Shown: positions 17,402 to 28,345 of the stretch, in pieces
How positions within the stretch are numbered: the first letter of the stretch is position 1
How the letters are laid out: the number at the start of each line of letters is the position of its first letter
From: Cytophagaceae bacterium
GTDB lineage: Bacteria; Bacteroidota; Bacteroidia; Cytophagales; Spirosomataceae
DNA length: 64,000 nucleotides
NCBI GenBank assembly: GCA_017984215.1
Contig: JAGOAA010000001.1
Location: 186,001-250,000, forward strand
Direction: 5' to 3'
Notes under the pieces: generated by a model
What the model was told of the DNA's origin: nothing
The model's input: only the letters and a program-made list of their open reading frames with translations
The model's database searches: none
Position numbers and translations under genes: made by a program

Positions 17402-18616
17402 CTAGTATTCGTGTGGCAATTCGCCATTAACTTCTTCGTTCCAAGGTAATCCGTGAACATTCAATAATTCCATAAATGGATCTGGATTGAATTCCTCAAC
17501 ATTATAAACACCAGGCTTAAACCACGTACCTTCACAAATAAGTGCGGCACCAATCATCGCAGGAACCCCTGTTGTGTACGAAACGCCTTGTGCTTGAACT
17601 TCTTTGTAACAATCTGCATGATGACAGTTGTTATACACATAGTAAGTGGCATCCTTTCCGTCTTTTACGCCTTTGATCTGACAACCAATAGACGTTTGAC
17701 CTGAATAATTCTCACCTAATGTACCTGGTTCAGGCAAAACAGCCTTTAAAAATTCCAAGGGAACAATATCCATACCATTAAATTTAATTGGCTGAATAGA
17801 TGTCATCCCTACATTCTGTAACACCTCCAAATGAGTTAAATAGGCTTGACCAAATGTCATCCAAAAACGAGCTCGCTTAATGGTAGAGAAGTTTTTCGTT
17901 AAGGACTCTAATTCCTCATGATATAACAAATAAGATTCCTTCGGCCCGATATTTGGGTAACTAATTGGCTTATGAATTGACATCGCGTCAATCTCAACCC
18001 ACTGTCCATTTTCCCAATACTTACCTTTTTGTGTAATCTCACGAATATTAATCTCAGGATTAAAATTGGTAGCAAAAGCCTTACCATGATCACCTGCATT
18101 GCAATCGATGATATCCAAGTAATGCATTTCATCAAAATAGTGCTTGTTTGCGTAAGCTGTATAAACACCCGTCACGCCTGGATCAAATCCACAACCTAAT
18201 AAGGCCATCAAACCTGCTTCTTTGAAGCGCTCTTGATAAGCCCATTGCCATGAATATTCGAATTTAGCTACATCCTTAGGTTCATAGTTAGCCGTATCCA
18301 TGTAATGAACACCCGTAGCTAAACAAGCATCCATAATGGTTAAATCTTGATAAGGCAATGCTACATTAATCACCATGAACGGCTTTTCAGCAGTAAATAA
18401 TGCGACCAAAGCTGGAACATCATCCGCATCAACTTGACGTGTTTGAATCTGTGTAGGCAGACCGATTTTCTTAGCTTCTTCAGCAATAGCTTCACATTTT
18501 TTCAATGTTCTAGATGCTAAAATAACTTCTGAAAAGAAGGCAGGATTCATTGCACACTTTTTGGCAACGACATTACCAACTCCACCTGCTCCAATAATGA
18601 TTACTTTTTTTCCCAT
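17402..18616 (-). CDS. Carboxynorspermidine dehydrogenase/synthase, saccharopine dehydrogenase family
   Basis: A 404-residue NAD(P)-dependent enzyme that condenses a diamine with aspartate semialdehyde to carboxy(nor)spermidine. It has the N-terminal Rossmann motif IIGAGGVGNVVAKKC, CGFDPGVTGVYTAYANKHYF near 145 and YTTGVPAMIGAALI near 345. Its immediate coupling to nspC fixes the function much better than the broad saccharopine-dehydrogenase family does. A consensus promoter lies upstream at 18637-18666. Confidence 0.92.
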   Translation of the reverse strand: MGKKVIIIGAGGVGNVVAKKCAMNPAFFSEVILASRTLKKCEAIAEEAKKIGLPTQIQTRQVDADDVPALVALFTAEKPFMVINVALPYQDLTIMDACLATGVHYMDTANYEPKDVAKFEYSWQWAYQERFKEAGLMALLGCGFDPGVTGVYTAYANKHYFDEMHYLDIIDCNAGDHGKAFATNFNPEINIREITQKGKYWENGQWVEIDAMSIHKPISYPNIGPKESYLLYHEELESLTKNFSTIKRARFWMTFGQAYLTHLEVLQNVGMTSIQPIKFNGMDIVPLEFLKAVLPEPGTLGENYSGQTSIGCQIKGVKDGKDATYYVYNNCHHADCYKEVQAQGVSYTTGVPAMIGAALICEGTWFKPGVYNVEEFNPDPFMELLNVHGLPWNEEVNGELPHEY

Positions 18617-18636
18617 GATTTATTTAAAAATGCATG

Positions 18637-18666
18637 CAAAAATACGCTAAGTCTACGGAGAAACAA
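18637..18666 (-). promoter_or_regulatory. Promoter of the carboxynorspermidine operon
   Basis: On the minus strand TTG (18666-18664), 19 nt, then TATTTTTG (18644-18637), 21 bp before the ATG at 18616. Confidence 0.7.
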
Positions 18667-18670
18667 TCGT

Positions 18671-19210
18671 TCAATTTGAATTATTTTTATAAGGTCGCAA
18701 TGATTTAACATAGGCCTTTATCCAATACTTTGATTGCAATAAGTCTTCCCTGACTCCTTTACTTGTACTAGCGTGAATAAAATAGATGGCATCTGCTGAT
18801 TTGATTTTTGTAACTAATCCAACATGATTAATAGTACGCGCATTATTTGTTTTGAAAAACAACCAATCTCCTTCGCGAATATCTGCTAGGTCAACCGAGG
18901 CTCCAAATAAGGCTTGTTGGGAAGTAGGACGCGGAATCAATAAATTATTATCGGCATAAACCCTATATAATAATCCCGAACAATCCATCCCATTTTCATC
19001 AGTACCTCCATTCCGATAAGGAACACCTTGATAGAGAAATGCCGTTTCAATTAGATTATTAATTTCTTTAGACGAATATATCGCCTCAACCCCATAATTA
19101 GCCGAAAATAAGTTTCCTACACGTCGCGTGAACTGACAGGATTCCAGCATGAGCATTAAGATCCCAAAACTTATATATAGCCTATACTGCTTCAATGATT
19201 TGTGTTTCAA
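18671..19210 (-). CDS. NlpC/P60 family cell-wall peptidase, lipoprotein
   Basis: A 179-residue lipoprotein: a hydrophobic signal with lipobox MLESC, lipidated Cys25. The NlpC/P60 domain has the catalytic cysteine in NGMDCSGLLYRVY (about residue 78), the histidine in NHVGLVTKI (about 127) and HAST near 147. It should cut peptide stems of murein in the periplasm. The start overlaps the 3' end of the helicase gene by 29 nt; later ATGs would delete the lipoprotein signal, so the overlap is probably real. Confidence 0.92.
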   Translation of the reverse strand: MKHKSLKQYRLYISFGILMLMLESCQFTRRVGNLFSANYGVEAIYSSKEINNLIETAFLYQGVPYRNGGTDENGMDCSGLLYRVYADNNLLIPRPTSQQALFGASVDLADIREGDWLFFKTNNARTINHVGLVTKIKSADAIYFIHASTSKGVREDLLQSKYWIKAYVKSLRPYKNNSN

Positions 19211-22200
19211 TGTAAATAAGAACGGCTTTGACTGAACTGTATCCCAGTTCCACCAAGTATTTTTTATACAATTCTAACTGGGTCTTATGGTTATCCTCTG
19301 CCTTACCCGTTTTAAAATCGATGATGATAACATCATTTTGTTGTTTAATCACGCGATCGGGCCGAATAATGGTACCATCAGGACAAAGTATGTCTCTTTC
19401 TGAAAATAGTAATTCATTCGGCTGAAAAAAGGACTTAATCGCATCATTTAACATGAATGCTTCTAACAAAGCCACTGTTTCTTCGTCTATTTGTTGGAAG
19501 ACCTGCGCCTTGTTTAGAACATAGAAATCAAAATCCGGAATTTTAGACAAAATTGCGTGAACGCGATCTCCCCTATCTCGCTTAGATTGTGCACTCGTAA
19601 ACAGGTCGTCTTTATTGGTTTGTATACGAAAATCAACTTCCGTTTGAATTTCAGTAGTCAAAGCAATTGACTTCTCTTGAATGGAAACCTCGCTATGTGC
19701 ATACTTTCGAAATTGAGAAGCATTTTGCAATAAATAATAATCAACTGAATCCTTCTCAAGAATATAATCAGGAATATTAGCACTAAAATCAGCATTTGAA
19801 AGGCAATAATCCAATACGACCTGACCTAACGATTTTTGAAAAGTTGATTTAGTCATGGCATGAGAACCCTCATTGGGCTTCGCCAATAATATATGTAAAT
19901 GCTGCTTAGGGCGCGTGAAAGCCACATATAACATATTCAACGAATCTAAAAATACAGCATCATATTCATTTTGTTGTTGTAATGCTAACGAATCAAAATT
20001 CTTAAGTTCTTTGGGGGTTACTTTCCCAAAGTAATAATTCAAGGCGCGATCTTCCTGCAAACGCAAAGTGTCATAATCCAAAGGTTTTAAATCAAACCAA
20101 ATTTGCTCCGAATTGGGTTGATGTGTCCAAGATACAAAAGGACTAATGACAACTGGATATTCCAGTCCTTTAGAACGGTGAATACTGGTAATCGTTATCG
20201 CGTTGTCGCTTTCTGGACTTGCAATACTAAAAGAAGCCTTATTCGTATCATAATAAGTTAAGAATGCCGTAAAGTCATCTGATTTTTGTAATACAAATTC
20301 ATTAATTATATCCAGTAACTTAAATAGATACTCAATTTCTAATGTATAACGAGTCAAATTGAATGTGGAAACTAAGCCATAAACCCAAGCGACTACATGT
20401 GACTCATCAGCCTGAAAAACATAGCCCTGCTTCTCAAAATAATTAATAGCAAGGCTGTAATAATTGGTGTTTTTGGGATGCTTAATTTCTAATAGCTCAA
20501 AATCTAGCGACTCTTGGCATAAATCTGCAAATTGAAAAAGCAGCTCTTTGTACAAAAAATCATCATGTGCTTGAGTCTTCAAGCGCATGAACGAAATTAA
20601 GAAACCAACAACTTTGGCATAATGCACCAATAAGGAATCCGAAGAAATTACGGGAATATTACGTTCTTTCAGTTGAATCGCTAAAAATTTGGATTGCTTA
20701 TTTTTACGAGTTAAAATGGCAATATCCTTATATTGAAATCCCGATTTTAATTCATGATCAATTAACTCTAAGATTCGATTCAACATCCATTCTGCTTCCA
20801 ATTCAGCATGATTACCTGCCAAAGGCTTATGGTAAACCAACACATCTACTTGACCAGAAAATTTACTAGAACTTACTTGGGGCTTTTGTATTAAATCAAC
20901 CCCATAGGTTGGAGAAACCAATGTAGATAGCTCCTGGTATGAAGGATTAGCGGCAATCCATGCAAAGAATTCATTATTAAACTGCACAATTTCATTCGCA
21001 CTACGGTAATTAGATTCAAGATTATTCAGTACCCGATTTTCTTTTAAATAATAGAAGCGTTCGAGGTCTAACGAGTTTTCTTGAAGTTTTTGTTCGATGA
21101 ACAAATTATCTTCTGATTTTAAAGATGATATTAAGCCTACTTCGCCACCTCGGAATTTATATATCGATTGTTTTGCATCACCTACAATGAGATTCTTCTT
21201 TCCTTGAGATACAGCATGTTCTAATAAGGGCATGAAATTCTGCCATTGTAAAATGGATGTATCCTGAAATTCATCAATTAAAATGTGATTGTAGCGATCA
21301 CCTAATTTTTCATAGATGAATGGAACCGGGTCATTTGCAATAATATCATAAAGTCTTTTTGAGAATTCAGAGATCGATACAACCGAATGATCATCTTGAA
21401 ATTGATGAAGTTCCTGTGTAATCGAAGCCAACAAGGCAATTTTCTTTAAGTCCTTCTTGATTAATTTAAATAAGAAATACCGCGAAGACTCGGAATCATA
21501 TAATTCAATGAATGCTTGTCCAATAGCCGATAATTGATCAGAAACAGCAGCGACCTGCTCTTTGATTGCGTCATCCTGCGCGCTAGATGTCCAAACTCCT
21601 GATGAAGTACCTGTACGCAAATAAGACAATTTATGCTCCTCAAATTCACCCAAACCCACAATTTTCTTAAAATAACCAGCACATGAATTTTTACCGTGGG
21701 CCAACATGTCTCCTTCAATATGTGCGTCTGCAAGTACTTGAAGAAATTGATTCGCAAGCTGAATTAACGCATTGTTAATTTCAGCCATGGCTAATTCTAC
21801 TTGTCTTTCTATCTGAAGAAAATCTGAAATTCGTAAAGGATCCATATCCTTTTTGATTTTGTAATAATCCTCGTTCAAACAAATCTTCAAGAAATCGTGT
21901 AAATTTTGACGCAATAAATTCCAACTGCGGCCTTCCCCAACCTCTGATTTCGCAAAATCAATAATCAAATTTGTAATAACAGGATCACCTTGTTGGTTGA
22001 CCTTATCAAGTAATTGGTCAATCAGCTGATCCATTAGCTGATTCGAATCCAGCAATACTTCAAATTGACTAGGAAGATTGAGCTCCTCGATAAAACTAGA
22101 ACTTAAGCGCTGAACAAATGCATCAATTGTCATGACAGAGAACAGACCATAATCCTGCAAAATCTGCTGCTGAGCGATTTGAGCACGTTTGATAAGTTCA

Positions 22201-22493
22201 GCATCTGAAATAACAATATTCGCTAGCTGATAATCCCGTTGAATATTACTGATAATCCCTCGATAGGTAGCTTCCTCCTCGTTTGACAATGTGTCTACTG
22301 CTGCAATACCGGATAAAAATTCTATGATACGCGAGCGCATCTCTTCAGCAGCTTTGGTAGTAAAGGTTACCGCTAAAATCCTGCGGAAATACCCCCTACT
22401 TTCGTAAGCTTGAAGGGCCAACTTGATATACTCAACAGTCAGCGTATAGGTTTTGCCAGAACCAGCAGAGGCAGAATAAAGTTGGAGGGACAT
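19182..22493 (-). CDS. UvrD/RecB/AddA-type ATP-dependent helicase-exonuclease
   Basis: An 1103-residue superfamily 1A helicase with C-terminal nuclease, likely for recombinational repair of double-strand ends. Walker A SAGSGKTYTL (8-17), TFTTKAAEEM near 44, Walker B DEFQDTS near 404, GDAKQSIYKFRGGE near 440, ITSIHRSKGLEYPVV near 770 and YVAFTRPKQ near 860. The RecB-type nuclease motif DVIIIDFKTGK is at about 1050-1060, followed by QLELYKKYL. An AddB-like partner is not in the window. It is divergent from pyrG. Confidence 0.92.
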   Translation of the reverse strand: MSLQLYSASAGSGKTYTLTVEYIKLALQAYESRGYFRRILAVTFTTKAAEEMRSRIIEFLSGIAAVDTLSNEEEATYRGIISNIQRDYQLANIVISDAELIKRAQIAQQQILQDYGLFSVMTIDAFVQRLSSSFIEELNLPSQFEVLLDSNQLMDQLIDQLLDKVNQQGDPVITNLIIDFAKSEVGEGRSWNLLRQNLHDFLKICLNEDYYKIKKDMDPLRISDFLQIERQVELAMAEINNALIQLANQFLQVLADAHIEGDMLAHGKNSCAGYFKKIVGLGEFEEHKLSYLRTGTSSGVWTSSAQDDAIKEQVAAVSDQLSAIGQAFIELYDSESSRYFLFKLIKKDLKKIALLASITQELHQFQDDHSVVSISEFSKRLYDIIANDPVPFIYEKLGDRYNHILIDEFQDTSILQWQNFMPLLEHAVSQGKKNLIVGDAKQSIYKFRGGEVGLISSLKSEDNLFIEQKLQENSLDLERFYYLKENRVLNNLESNYRSANEIVQFNNEFFAWIAANPSYQELSTLVSPTYGVDLIQKPQVSSSKFSGQVDVLVYHKPLAGNHAELEAEWMLNRILELIDHELKSGFQYKDIAILTRKNKQSKFLAIQLKERNIPVISSDSLLVHYAKVVGFLISFMRLKTQAHDDFLYKELLFQFADLCQESLDFELLEIKHPKNTNYYSLAINYFEKQGYVFQADESHVVAWVYGLVSTFNLTRYTLEIEYLFKLLDIINEFVLQKSDDFTAFLTYYDTNKASFSIASPESDNAITITSIHRSKGLEYPVVISPFVSWTHQPNSEQIWFDLKPLDYDTLRLQEDRALNYYFGKVTPKELKNFDSLALQQQNEYDAVFLDSLNMLYVAFTRPKQHLHILLAKPNEGSHAMTKSTFQKSLGQVVLDYCLSNADFSANIPDYILEKDSVDYYLLQNASQFRKYAHSEVSIQEKSIALTTEIQTEVDFRIQTNKDDLFTSAQSKRDRGDRVHAILSKIPDFDFYVLNKAQVFQQIDEETVALLEAFMLNDAIKSFFQPNELLFSERDILCPDGTIIRPDRVIKQQNDVIIIDFKTGKAEDNHKTQLELYKKYLVELGYSSVKAVLIYIETQIIEAV

Positions 22494-22528
22494 AAAAACT
22501 TAAAAAAACTATCTACAATGCAAGATAA

Positions 22529-24250
<1,722 letters not shown>

Positions 24251-24264
24251 TTTATTAACTTATT

Positions 24265-26079
24265 ATGGATAAGAATTCAATCTCAGGTATTGTACTCATC
24301 ATGGCCATGTTACTTGGCTATCAATATTTCTTTGCACCCAAAGAACCTGTACAAACAAACAGTGAAGTTGTGGCCGCTAAACAAGTTAGTCCTGCAGCAA
24401 AATCAACGAAAGCAACAGCATTAGCTGTTGTAGCAGATTCTAGTGTTCAGGTCAAAGAACAATTGTACACACTTGAAAACGAAAACTTGCGTATTACGCT
24501 TTCCAATTATGGGGGTAAATTAGTTTCCGTTCAATTGAAAAATTACAAGAGTTATAAAACTTACACAGCGAATAAGAAAGACGGTATCGTATTGTTTGAT
24601 GCTCAAAAAGACTTATTTGATGTAGAAATTCCTACAAATGGTAAGAAGCTAGCCTTAGGGAAATTGGTATATCAAGCACTTGAATCTAAAAACCAAGTAA
24701 GCTTTACCAGTACATTGCCAAATGGTAAAAACATCATTCAGACCTATCAATTGCCAGAAGCTGGATTCGAGTTGGCCTATACAATCGATGCAAAAGCAAT
24801 AGCACCTGAATTAAGCGGAAACGAATACTTTATTCATTGGAAAGAAAATGTAACCCAAACGGAAAAAGATGCCCAAGAGGAACGCAAAGCCACGATTAAT
24901 TATTTGTTAACAGAAGATGAGGAATTTGATTACCTAAGCGAAAATCCAACATCGGTAACAAATGAAAATCTAAGTCAATCTATTCAATGGGTATCCTTCA
25001 AAAAGAAATACTTCTTGGCGGGTTTAGTTCCACAAGGTACTATGTTTACGAAGGCCAATTTAACGGCAACCCCCAACGTAACAGATACTGTTGCCATTAA
25101 AACATTGGATGCGCAATTAGTTGCACCAATGGGTGATTTAAGTACTGGGAAATCAGGATTCAAATTTTACTTTGGGCCAAACGACTATTCAATTGTTAAG
25201 AACATCGCTCCTTCATTCGGCAAGAATGTGAAATTGAGTTATGATTTCTTATTGCCAATAACGAAGTACATTTTCGTTCCATTATTTGACTTTTTAGAAA
25301 GCATCATCTTCAATTATGGACTGCTAATCATCGTTTTGGTACTTATTATCAAAACAGCATTACTGCCTTTGACATATAAATCATATGTCTCCATGGCTAA
25401 AACACGTATTTTGGCTCCAGAGATCGCAGCAATCAAAGAGAAAATTGGTGATGATCCTGCCCGTGTACAACAAGAAACCATGAAGTTGTATGGAGAAGTT
25501 GGCGTTAATCCCTTAAGTGGTTGTATTCCTGTATTAGCAACAATGCCAGTATTGATGGCGGTATTTATGTTATTCCCGAACTTGATCAACCTACGTCAGG
25601 AATCATTCCTTTGGGCAGAAGATTTATCTACGTATGATTCTATATTGAATTTACCGTTCAATATCCCATTCTATGGTTCTCACATCAGTTTGTTCTGTTT
25701 ATTGATGACGGTTTCTCAACTGGCATATGGATATTACAATAATCAAATTACACCGGATCAACCTGGTCAGCCTATCAACATGAAAATGATGGCTTATGTT
25801 ACGCCCGTTATCTTCATGTTTGTGATGAACTCCTTCCCTGCTGGGTTAAGTTTCTACTATTTCATTTCCAATTTAGTTACGATTGGCCAACAGTTGGCAA
25901 TCCGCAAATTTGTTAATGAAGACAAAATCAAAGCCTTATTGGATGCGAACCGTGCCAAAATTAAAGCTGGTGGTGGAGCTAAAAAATCACGTTTTTCAAC
26001 TTACCTTCAAACGCAATTGAAGACGATGGAAGAGCAACAAAAGGCAGCAGCAGATCAAAAAAAAGGTAAGAAAAAATAA
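24265..26079 (+). CDS. yidC: Membrane protein insertase YidC
   Basis: A 604-residue inner-membrane insertase of the Gram-negative type. An N-terminal membrane segment (about 6-23) is followed by the large periplasmic beta domain (about 60-340) and the conserved core with about five membrane segments (350-560), including YGEVGVNPLSGCIPVLATMP near 412 and the end segment NSFPAGLSFYYFISN near 525. The C-terminus is Lys-rich. Its stop overlaps the hemL start (TAATG). Confidence 0.97.
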   Translation: MDKNSISGIVLIMAMLLGYQYFFAPKEPVQTNSEVVAAKQVSPAAKSTKATALAVVADSSVQVKEQLYTLENENLRITLSNYGGKLVSVQLKNYKSYKTYTANKKDGIVLFDAQKDLFDVEIPTNGKKLALGKLVYQALESKNQVSFTSTLPNGKNIIQTYQLPEAGFELAYTIDAKAIAPELSGNEYFIHWKENVTQTEKDAQEERKATINYLLTEDEEFDYLSENPTSVTNENLSQSIQWVSFKKKYFLAGLVPQGTMFTKANLTATPNVTDTVAIKTLDAQLVAPMGDLSTGKSGFKFYFGPNDYSIVKNIAPSFGKNVKLSYDFLLPITKYIFVPLFDFLESIIFNYGLLIIVLVLIIKTALLPLTYKSYVSMAKTRILAPEIAAIKEKIGDDPARVQQETMKLYGEVGVNPLSGCIPVLATMPVLMAVFMLFPNLINLRQESFLWAEDLSTYDSILNLPFNIPFYGSHISLFCLLMTVSQLAYGYYNNQITPDQPGQPINMKMMAYVTPVIFMFVMNSFPAGLSFYYFISNLVTIGQQLAIRKFVNEDKIKALLDANRAKIKAGGGAKKSRFSTYLQTQLKTMEEQQKAAADQKKGKKK

Positions 26080-27368
26080 TGGGAACATTAAGTAATACAT
26101 ATTTTGAAAAAGCTAAAACCCTAATTCCGGGTGGGGTTAACTCACCGGTTAGAGCTTTCAAATCTGTAGGAGGAAACCCGGTATTTATTCAATCAGCCAA
26201 AGGCGCCTATTTAAAAGATGTCGATGGAAACGAATACATTGATTTAATAGGTTCTTGGGGTCCTATGTTATTTGGACAAGCGCACCCTGTTATTGAGAAT
26301 GCTGTTCGAGAAGCATTATCCGATGGGTTTTCATTTGGTGCACCAAGTTTAAAAGAAGTACTTATCGCGGAAAAAATCGTTTCGATGATTCCGTCATTTG
26401 AAAAAGTTCGTTTAGTTAATTCAGGTACGGAGGCTACGATGGCAGCCATTCGCCTTGCTCGTGCCTATACGAAACGTGATAAAATCATCAAATTCGAAGG
26501 TTGCTACCATGGACATGGTGATTCCTTTTTAATTGCAGCTGGTTCAGGCGTAGCCACATTAGGAACACCTGACAGTCCAGGAGTAACTGAGTCTACAGCA
26601 CGAGATACACTTACCGCTGTGTTTAATGATTTGAATTCATTACGCAATCTGTTCGATGCTAATCCAGGCGCTGTAGCTGCTGTTATTGTTGAGCCAGTTG
26701 TCGGGAATATGGGCTTAGTAATTCCAGCCGATGGATACTTGGCAGGTTTACGCAGCTTATGCGACCAGCATGGCGCATTACTCATCTTTGATGAAGTGAT
26801 GACAGGTTTCCGTCAATCAGCGAGTGGATACCAAGGTGTGTGTGGCGTACAACCGGATTTAACCACTTTAGGTAAAATTATCGGTGGTGGTTTACCCGTA
26901 GGTGCATATGGCGGCAAAGGCGAAATCATGGATATGATTGCACCCGCTGGTCCAGTTTATCAAGCAGGTACTTTGAGTGGAAATCCATTAGCTACAACAG
27001 CAGGCCTTGCCATGTTAAACCTAATTACAAACGACCTAGCTGTGTATGAACGTTTAGCAAGCAAAGGCGAATCCATTAAAAATGGAATTCGTCAACAATT
27101 GAATAGCTTAGGTAAAAAGTATACAATCAACCAGTTAGGTTCTATGTTTACACTTTTCTTCACAGATGTAGCTGTAAACAATTTCAATGATGCTAAAACA
27201 GCTGATTTAAATCTATTTGGCCAATATTTCCAAGGAATGCTTCGTCGGGGAGTTTACCTACCTCCTTCACAATTCGAATCATGGTTTATTTCAGATGCCA
27301 TCGGAGATGATGAAATCGCGAAGATTTTGGCAGCTAGTGAAGCTACATTAACTGAAATGTTTTCATAA
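26079..27368 (+). CDS. hemL: Glutamate-1-semialdehyde 2,1-aminomutase
   Basis: A 429-residue PLP enzyme producing 5-aminolevulinate for haem. Signatures: KTLIPGGVNSPVRAFKSVGG near 13, VNSGTEATMAAIRLARAYT near 115, YHGHGDSFLI near 145, IFDEVMTGFR near 237, and the PLP lysine in TTLGKIIGGGLPVGAYGG near 266. It indicates the C5 route of tetrapyrrole synthesis. It is translationally coupled to yidC and followed after 2 bp by a glycosyltransferase. Confidence 0.97.
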   Translation: MGTLSNTYFEKAKTLIPGGVNSPVRAFKSVGGNPVFIQSAKGAYLKDVDGNEYIDLIGSWGPMLFGQAHPVIENAVREALSDGFSFGAPSLKEVLIAEKIVSMIPSFEKVRLVNSGTEATMAAIRLARAYTKRDKIIKFEGCYHGHGDSFLIAAGSGVATLGTPDSPGVTESTARDTLTAVFNDLNSLRNLFDANPGAVAAVIVEPVVGNMGLVIPADGYLAGLRSLCDQHGALLIFDEVMTGFRQSASGYQGVCGVQPDLTTLGKIIGGGLPVGAYGGKGEIMDMIAPAGPVYQAGTLSGNPLATTAGLAMLNLITNDLAVYERLASKGESIKNGIRQQLNSLGKKYTINQLGSMFTLFFTDVAVNNFNDAKTADLNLFGQYFQGMLRRGVYLPPSQFESWFISDAIGDDEIAKILAASEATLTEMFS

Positions 27369-27370
27369 AC

Positions 27371-28345
27371 ATGCGATTTAGCGTAATTATTCCGGTCTAT
27401 AATCGCCCCCAAGAACTGGACGAATTATTGGCGTGTTTAACAAACCAAAGCTATACCAATTTCGAGGTCATCATTATTGAGGACGGCTCACAACTCGATT
27501 CAAAAAGCATCGTTGATCAGTATCAAAAACAATTATCAATTTCCTATTATGTTAAGGAAAATGGAGGACAAGGATTTGCACGCAATTATGCCTTTGAAAG
27601 AGCTAAAGGCGACTTCTTTGTCGTATTAGATTCAGATGCGTTAATTGAATCCAATTATTTGCAAGCCGTATTTACGGGTATACAACGTGATAAACTTGAT
27701 TTATTTGGTGGTCCGGATCAGGACCATCCTTCATTTACTGCCGTCCAAAAAGCTATCAGCTTTGCCATGACCAGTTTATTTACCACGGGTGGAATACGAG
27801 GAAAGGCCAAGAATGTAGGAGGCCAATTTCAACCACGGAGTTTCAACATGGGCATCTCACGTGAAGTTTGGGAGAAAACTCAAGGTTTTAAAATTACCCG
27901 CATGGGAGAAGACATCGAATTCAGCATTCGTTGCATTTCCCTTGGATTTAAATCAGGCTTACTACCAGAAGCGTTTATCTACCACAAACGTCGGACAAGC
28001 TTCAGACAGTTTTATAAGCAAATCCATTTTTTCGGAAGAGCGCGCATAAACATTTCGCGATTCTTTCCCACAGAACTTAAATGGGTTCACTTCTTCCCTG
28101 CCTGTTACTTTATCTACTTTTGGAATACGATCTTGTTGAATATCCTTTTGCCCTCTTTAGGCAACTTATTGTTTATGGGACTTTCACTCTATTGGTTAGC
28201 CATTTTACTCGATGCGTTTAAAAAAACAAAAAGCCTAAAAGTGAGTCTTTTAGGCTTAATTGCGGCCAACATTCAGTTATTGGCTTACGGTCAAGGATTC
28301 ATTGAAGAAGGAATCAAAAAAATTACCAGTACTTCGCAGGAATAA
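27371..28345 (+). CDS. Family 2 glycosyltransferase with C-terminal membrane segments
   Basis: A 324-residue GT-A protein: SVIIPVYNRPQELDELLACL at the start, VLDSDAL (the DxD site) near 87, and MGEDIEFSIRC near 178. Residues about 235-300 contain two or three hydrophobic segments, so it is membrane-attached. The acceptor is unknown; a cell-envelope polysaccharide is likely, given hldD on the facing strand. The last 23 bp overlap hldD, and a minus-strand terminator (28221-28257) is embedded in codons near residue 285. Confidence 0.9.
   Translation: MRFSVIIPVYNRPQELDELLACLTNQSYTNFEVIIIEDGSQLDSKSIVDQYQKQLSISYYVKENGGQGFARNYAFERAKGDFFVVLDSDALIESNYLQAVFTGIQRDKLDLFGGPDQDHPSFTAVQKAISFAMTSLFTTGGIRGKAKNVGGQFQPRSFNMGISREVWEKTQGFKITRMGEDIEFSIRCISLGFKSGLLPEAFIYHKRRTSFRQFYKQIHFFGRARINISRFFPTELKWVHFFPACYFIYFWNTILLNILLPSLGNLLFMGLSLYWLAILLDAFKKTKSLKVSLLGLIAANIQLLAYGQGFIEEGIKKITSTSQE
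28221..28257 (-). terminator. hldD terminator embedded in the glycosyltransferase gene
   Basis: On the minus strand AAGCCTAAAAG pairs perfectly with CTTTTAGGCTT (11 bp, 5-nt loop) and is followed by TTTTGTTTTTT. It lies 66-102 nt past the hldD stop. It would not terminate the glycosyltransferase transcript, whose side of the hairpin has no T-run. Confidence 0.8.
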
